Of a DNA stretch of 64,000 bases, positions 61,006 to 64,000 are shown one piece after another. The number at the start of each line of letters is the position of its first letter. The stretch's first letter is position 1. The notes beneath the pieces are model-generated. The model saw only the letters and a program-made list of their open reading frames with translations. It ran no database searches and was not told where the DNA came from. Origin of the DNA: Nectonema munidae (taxonomy: Eukaryota > Nematomorpha > Nectonematoida > Nectonematidae); contig JAUIRK010001036.1 in NCBI GenBank assembly GCA_030549495.1, positions 592,001 through 656,000 on the forward strand, given 5' to 3'. The position numbers and the translations under genes are program-made.

Positions 61006-64000
61006 AGGCACAAACAGGGAGGACTTAAACACAGGCAGGCACAAACAGGCAACACTTAAACACTTGCAAGCACAAACAGGGAGCACTTAAACAGATTCAG
61101 GCACAAAAAAGGAGCACTTTAAGAAAGGCAAACACTAACAGGGGCCACTCAAACACAGGAACGCATAAACAAGAAGTACTCAAACACAGGCAGGCACATA
61201 CAGGAGGCACTCAAACACAGGCAGGCACAAATATGGGGCACTCAATCACAGGCAGACACAAACACGGAGCACGTAAACAACATGCAGGCAAAATCAAGAC
61301 GCACTCAAACAGAAGCAGGCACAAACATGGGGTACTATAACACATTCAGACACAAACAAGGATCACTTAAACACAGGCACGCTCAAACAGGGAGCACTCA
61401 AACACAAGCAGGCTCAAACAGAGAGAACCCAGCACATGCAGGCACAAAAAAGTTGGACTTAAATACAAACAGGCAGCACTTAAACAGAGACAGGCACAAA
61501 AAGGGAGTACTTTAACACAGACAAGCACCAACATGGGGCATTCAAACACAGGAAGGCACAAGCAACAAAAACAGGATGCACTTAAACATGGGGCACTATA
61601 ACACAGGCAGATACAAACAAAGAGCACTCAAACACAGGCAAGCTCAAACAGGGAGCACTCAAACACAGGCAGTCACAAACAGGGAGATCTTAAACACAGG
61701 GTGGCACAAACAGGGAACACTTAAACACATGCAAGCACAAACAGGGAGCATTTAAACAGATTCAGGGACAAAAAGGGAGCATTTAACACTGACAAGCACC
61801 AACAGAGGGCACTCAAACACAGGAAGGCACAAACAGGAAGCACTCAAGCACATACAGGCAAAAACAGGGAGCACTCAAACACAGTCAAGAACAAACGACT
61901 AGCACTCAATCAATAGGGAGCACCCAAATACTATCAGACACAAACAAGGAGCACTTAGGACTTAAACGATAGGCAAGCAGAAACAGGGGGCACTCAAACA
62001 CAGGAAGCACTCAAACACAAGCACGCTAAAACAGGAGGCACTGAAACAGAGGCAGGAACAAGGGCACTTATACAACAGGCAGCCACAAATAGAGAGCACT
62101 CAAACACAACCAGGCAGAAACAGGGAGCAGCCTAACATAGGGAACACTCAAACCAAGACAGACACAAACATGGAGCACTCAAACACAGGTCGACACAAAG
62201 AGTAAGCATTCAAACACAGACAAGCACAAACATGAAGCACTCAAACACAGGTAGCACATTCAGAGAGGGTGCGGTGAAAAAAATGGATTTAAAAGGGATG
62301 AATATGCCTTTCAAGGGGGAGAACAAAAGAAAAAAAAATGGGATTCAAGGGGGTGAAAAAGTATTTCAATTTTCTATGCCCACCCGCAGCCACTAAATGC
62401 CAGTTCAAACCTTATGGTTTGAACCCAAAAGTGAAATTGATGAGGTTTCAATCACCGAAAACTGTCTTTCACACAGTGTATGCTATGTGATAATGATCAA
62501 ATACAAGAGAACTTACAATTTCTTGTAATATATATTTTAATTAATATTTTAAATAAAGAACATTGTCAAAAACAAAAGAGAATGAAATATGCTTTCTAAT
62601 TTTAAAGAAATTAAAAATTTTACTAAAATTTTTAAATATATTTTTAAAAATATTTTATAAATTCTTCGCATGGACATGATTGCCATCGAGTTAATAAAAA
62701 TAAAAGATAAATTTTCACTTTTCAAAACTCTTTACTTTTGCAACTTATTTTATACCTACCCTTCTCAAGAAAGATAATTACTTTGTTTGTTACTATTTCA
62801 AATTTATTTTTTTAATAAAACAATATTCTTGTTTATTTTTTAAGGTACCTAGGGTGTTTTCATCGAGAAGGCACAATTGCGCCGCTTGTATCGAACTATG
62901 AGGAAAGCAGGCTTGTTGCGGAATCGAACCCAAGACCTTAAGTTATAGAATCCAGCATCCAACCAACCCTACTCACGCCTAGGTTTTTAATGGTATTAAA
63001 ATTTGATTTCTATAAAGGATAACCATTATAGATAATTTTTAAATATGTAAAGTGTTAGTAATAGTTTTTTTCCTTAGACTAAGTTATTTAGTTTATAAAT
63101 TTTATTTTTTCTTAATTCTATTATCTAATTTTTAAAATTAAAGTTAAAAGATTTCATTAAATTTACACAAATTTATTTTTAATTTAAATAAACACATCCT
63201 CCTACTTTTGATTAAGATAGTAAAAGTTAAATTATTCTCATTTTATTTTATATTGTCTACTCTGATTCGTTTTTATGCATTATGTAAATTATCGTATCTG
63301 CGTGTAACATTGATCTTTATGTCTACTAATGATCCTTCTGGAGGATATCAATAATTATTAGGGGTACCAATGATCTTTGCGGTGGTAACAATTTACCGGA
63401 TGTAGCACAATCATTGGCCACTCAAACAACAAACAGGGAGCACTTAAACAACATTCAGACACAAACAGGAAACATTCATACAACAGGAGCATTTAATCAC
63501 TCAAACACAGGCAGACCCAAACATGGGACACTCAAATTCAGGCAGGTAAAAACATGGAGCACTTAAACAACATGCAGGCACAAACAGGGAGCACTTAAAC
63601 AGATTCAGGTATAAAAAGGGAGCACTTTAACACAGGCAAGCAGCAACAAAGGAACTAGCATTCAATCAACAGGGAGCACCCAAACACATTCAGGCACACA
63701 AGTAGCACTCAAACACACGCAGACACAAACAAGCAACAATTAAACACGCAAGCACAAACATGGAGCACTTAAACAGAGACACGCACAAAAAGGGAGCACT
63801 TTAACACAGGCAAGCACCAACAGGGGTAACTCAAACATAGGAACGCATAAACACAGGCAAGCACAAATATGGGGCATTCAAACACAGGCAGAAACAAGCA
63901 GGGAGCACGTAAACAACATGCAGGCAAAAACAAGACGCACTCAAACAGAGGCATGCACAAACATGGGGTACTATAACAGATGCAGACACAAACAAGGATC
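61006..64000 (+). repeat. 6.43-kb tandem duplication, second copy (cut by window end)
   Basis: Repeats 54,581 onward without a break in orientation. Visible differences from the first copy are very few (for example CAGGTCGACAC at 62,188 against CAGGTCAACAC at 55,763, and a longer A run at about 62,330), making this the most recent duplication in the window. The array continues beyond 64,000. Confidence 0.88.
62259..63401. repeat. Island copy 5 (1,143 bp)
   Basis: Flanked by GTAGCACA at 62,251-62,258 and 63,402-63,409. Nearly identical to copy 4. It contains the tRNA-like SINE segment (minus strand, about 62,847-62,982) and the GTTCAAACC-TTAT-GGTTTGAAC hairpin near 62,402-62,423. No genes. 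Confidence 0.87.

Noticed and set aside
712-64000. CRISPR-like array suggested by repeats of about 31 bp
   Set aside because: Monomers are contiguous, with no unique spacers between them; they are degenerate and lie in eukaryotic DNA with LINE and hAT elements.

Overview
This is eukaryotic, non-coding, repeat-dominated DNA, most likely from an invertebrate animal and possibly an arthropod. That guess rests on the mix of elements: an APE-type LINE, ZBED-like hAT transposons and tRNA-derived SINE-like segments. I see no intact host gene, no functional tRNA or rRNA, and nothing prokaryotic. About 53 kb of the 64 kb is one satellite family with a 31-bp monomer (CACTYAAACACAGG ... CACAAACAGGGAG). 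Every copy is in the same orientation, and the plus strand is nearly free of T.

Layout. Positions 1-711 hold a LINE ORF1 fragment split by a 438-bp insertion that has inverted-repeat ends, 11-bp flanking duplications and a tRNA-like SINE head inside. Positions 712-3590 are an old, divergent satellite block. Positions 3591-9733 are a cluster of broken transposons: a LINE with ORF1, endonuclease and the start of reverse transcriptase; a decayed hAT on the plus strand; and a second, unrelated hAT end on the minus strand. Positions 9734-10646 are the oldest copy of a non-satellite 'island'. Satellite returns, is interrupted at 11,080-11,862 by a small composite insertion (hAT-like termini plus a LINE C-terminal scrap), and then runs to the end of the window.

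The right 46 kb is a layered higher-order repeat. A 15.98-16.0 kb segment is tandemly duplicated (18,367-34,348 and 34,349-50,343), differing by only a few small indels. Each copy contains a nested tandem pair of 4.3-kb segments (period about 4.6 kb). After it come 2.0-2.2 kb units, then a 6.43-kb tandem duplication that runs off the window. A 1.14-kb AT-rich island, flanked by an 8-9 bp target duplication (GTAGCACA) and containing a tRNA-like SINE segment, was inserted once into the satellite and then copied with it to four places (30.2, 46.2, 55.8 and 62.3 kb).

The many open frames in the satellite follow from its period. Because 31 is not a multiple of 3, each plus frame reads through all three phases and gives the same 31-residue repeat. 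I regard them as non-coding. The items of most interest are the multi-level amplification history, signs of sequence exchange between subunits, and the unclassified island carried along by the satellite.
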